Below, one piece after another: positions 5,558 to 5,798 of a stretch of DNA of 5,798 bases (position 1 is its first letter; every line of letters begins with the position of its first letter). The DNA comes from Nitrospira sp. (GTDB taxonomy: Bacteria > UBA9089 > CG2-30-40-21 > SBAY01), in assembly GCA_005239945.1 (NCBI GenBank), contig SBAY01000318.1, forward strand, positions 1 to 5,798. The letters are read 5' to 3'. The notes below the pieces were generated by a model, which saw nothing but the letters and a program-made list of their open reading frames with translations, was not told the DNA's origin and did not search any database. A program made the position numbers and the translations under genes.

Positions 5558-5662
5558 ATGACTATAAAAGATCATTTATTCTTAGGACTGCTCGGAATTG
5601 TTTTGGTGATATTTTGGACACACAAACAGAAATTCCCTGAGTTTTATAATGTTTGTGAATAA
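5558..5662 (+). CDS. possible 34-residue single-pass membrane peptide
   Basis: An ATG 7 bp after the ecfT stop opens a 34-codon frame ending in TAA. The product begins MTIKDHLFLGLLGIVLVIFW: a short polar start, one hydrophobic helix (about 7-20), then a charged tail (THKQKFPEFYNVCE). Tight spacing suggests translational coupling to ecfT, since no clear Shine-Dalgarno is present. I recognise no family. It is too short for CbiN, which has two membrane segments. It could be a small transporter accessory, a remnant of a larger gene, or chance. Confidence 0.4.
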   Translation: MTIKDHLFLGLLGIVLVIFWTHKQKFPEFYNVCE

Positions 5663-5688
5663 GAGTAATTTTTAAGGGAGGGAAAATT

Positions 5689-5707
5689 GAGGGGAAAACC
5701 CCTTTGA
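5689..5707 (+). other. GC hairpin abutting the intron-like element
   Basis: AGGGG (5690-5694) pairs with CCCCT (5699-5703) around AAAA, followed by TTGA up to the GTGCGCC boundary; G5689-T5704 may add a wobble pair. Group IIC introns typically insert just after terminator-like hairpins, so this may be the target motif. It could also be a weak terminator of the ecfT unit. The sequence AAGGGAGG at 5674-5681 resembles a ribosome site, but the frame opening at TTG 5687 stops after six codons. Confidence 0.45.
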
Positions 5708-5798
5708 GTGCGCCAAGAAAAGCTTTTCAGGTTAAGCTGGTGAAAGTCCAGCCTACTCAAAGATTAGCCATCAGGGTAGTGCCGAGTCTTGCGGGGAA
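5708..5798 (+). mobile_element. probable group II intron, 5' part of domain I (cut by window end)
   Basis: The segment begins GTGCGCC, matching the GTGYG 5' end of bacterial group II introns. It continues with a stem-loop GCTGG-TGAAAGT-CCAGC (5736-5752), like the GGTGAAAGTCC hairpin near the start of domain I, and then a GC-richer structured stretch (GATTAGCC, GGTAGTGCCGAGTC) with no reading frame of note. Base composition shifts from the AT-rich surroundings. No intron-encoded reverse transcriptase or domain V can be seen because the window ends. The preceding hairpin fits class C insertion. A different structured RNA is possible. Confidence 0.62.

Noticed and set aside
5690..5798. Cobalamin riboswitch next to a CbiQ-like gene
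   Set aside because: GGTGAAAGTCC resembles part of the B12 element, but the CCGCCACTG box and the upstream GGGAA core are not seen, and the position is downstream of ecfT. The GTGCGCC start fits a group II intron better.

Overview
The window is AT-rich bacterial DNA with ordinary housekeeping genes set among many short, low-complexity repeats. The layout is compact. The three tRNA genes encode their CCA ends, the pilin promoter matches the sigma-70 consensus exactly, and the Shine-Dalgarno site of the pilin gene is near perfect. Together with the abundant dispersed repeats, this fits an uncultured or candidate-phylum type of bacterium. The phylum cannot be fixed from this sequence alone.

Minus strand, positions 1-4640, described in the direction of transcription. 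A type IV pilin/pseudopilin gene (4517-4002) has its own perfect promoter (TTGACA-17-TATAAT), a 5'-leader hairpin, a full-length Shine-Dalgarno and its own intrinsic terminator, so it looks like a strongly expressed single-gene unit. Downstream are a type I signal peptidase (lepB, to 3216) and a large YfhO-family membrane protein (3116-624), probably read together. The end of the YfhO gene overlaps a good promoter for a tRNA cluster: tRNA-Arg(TCG), tRNA-Arg(CCG), tRNA-Lys(CTT). Positions 1-106 contain no gene I can support.

Plus strand, 4750-5798. A divergent promoter and a hairpin-rich leader precede an ECF-transporter T-component gene (ecfT/cbiQ family) whose two usual Ala-Arg-Gly coupling motifs are both degenerate. 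A possible 34-aa single-pass membrane peptide follows 7 bp later. The window ends inside a structured element that starts with GTGCGCC just after a GC hairpin. I read this as the 5' end of a group II intron.

The most striking theme is a set of repeats built on 7-bp units. At least four different heptamer vocabularies (TTTTGGA, GGTAATC/GGTAAAT, TGTCAGG, AGACTTT/GTCTAAT) share this period. They fill most of the intergenic gaps, often as inverted pairs that can fold into hairpins. The TTTTGGA family also enters coding sequence, giving IQNPKSK-type peptide repeats in the YfhO protein and at the N-terminus of the signal peptidase. Separately, a 97-bp near-perfect palindrome sits in frame inside the YfhO gene, resembling in principle the Rickettsia palindromic elements. 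These repeats, rather than the genes, are what is unusual here.
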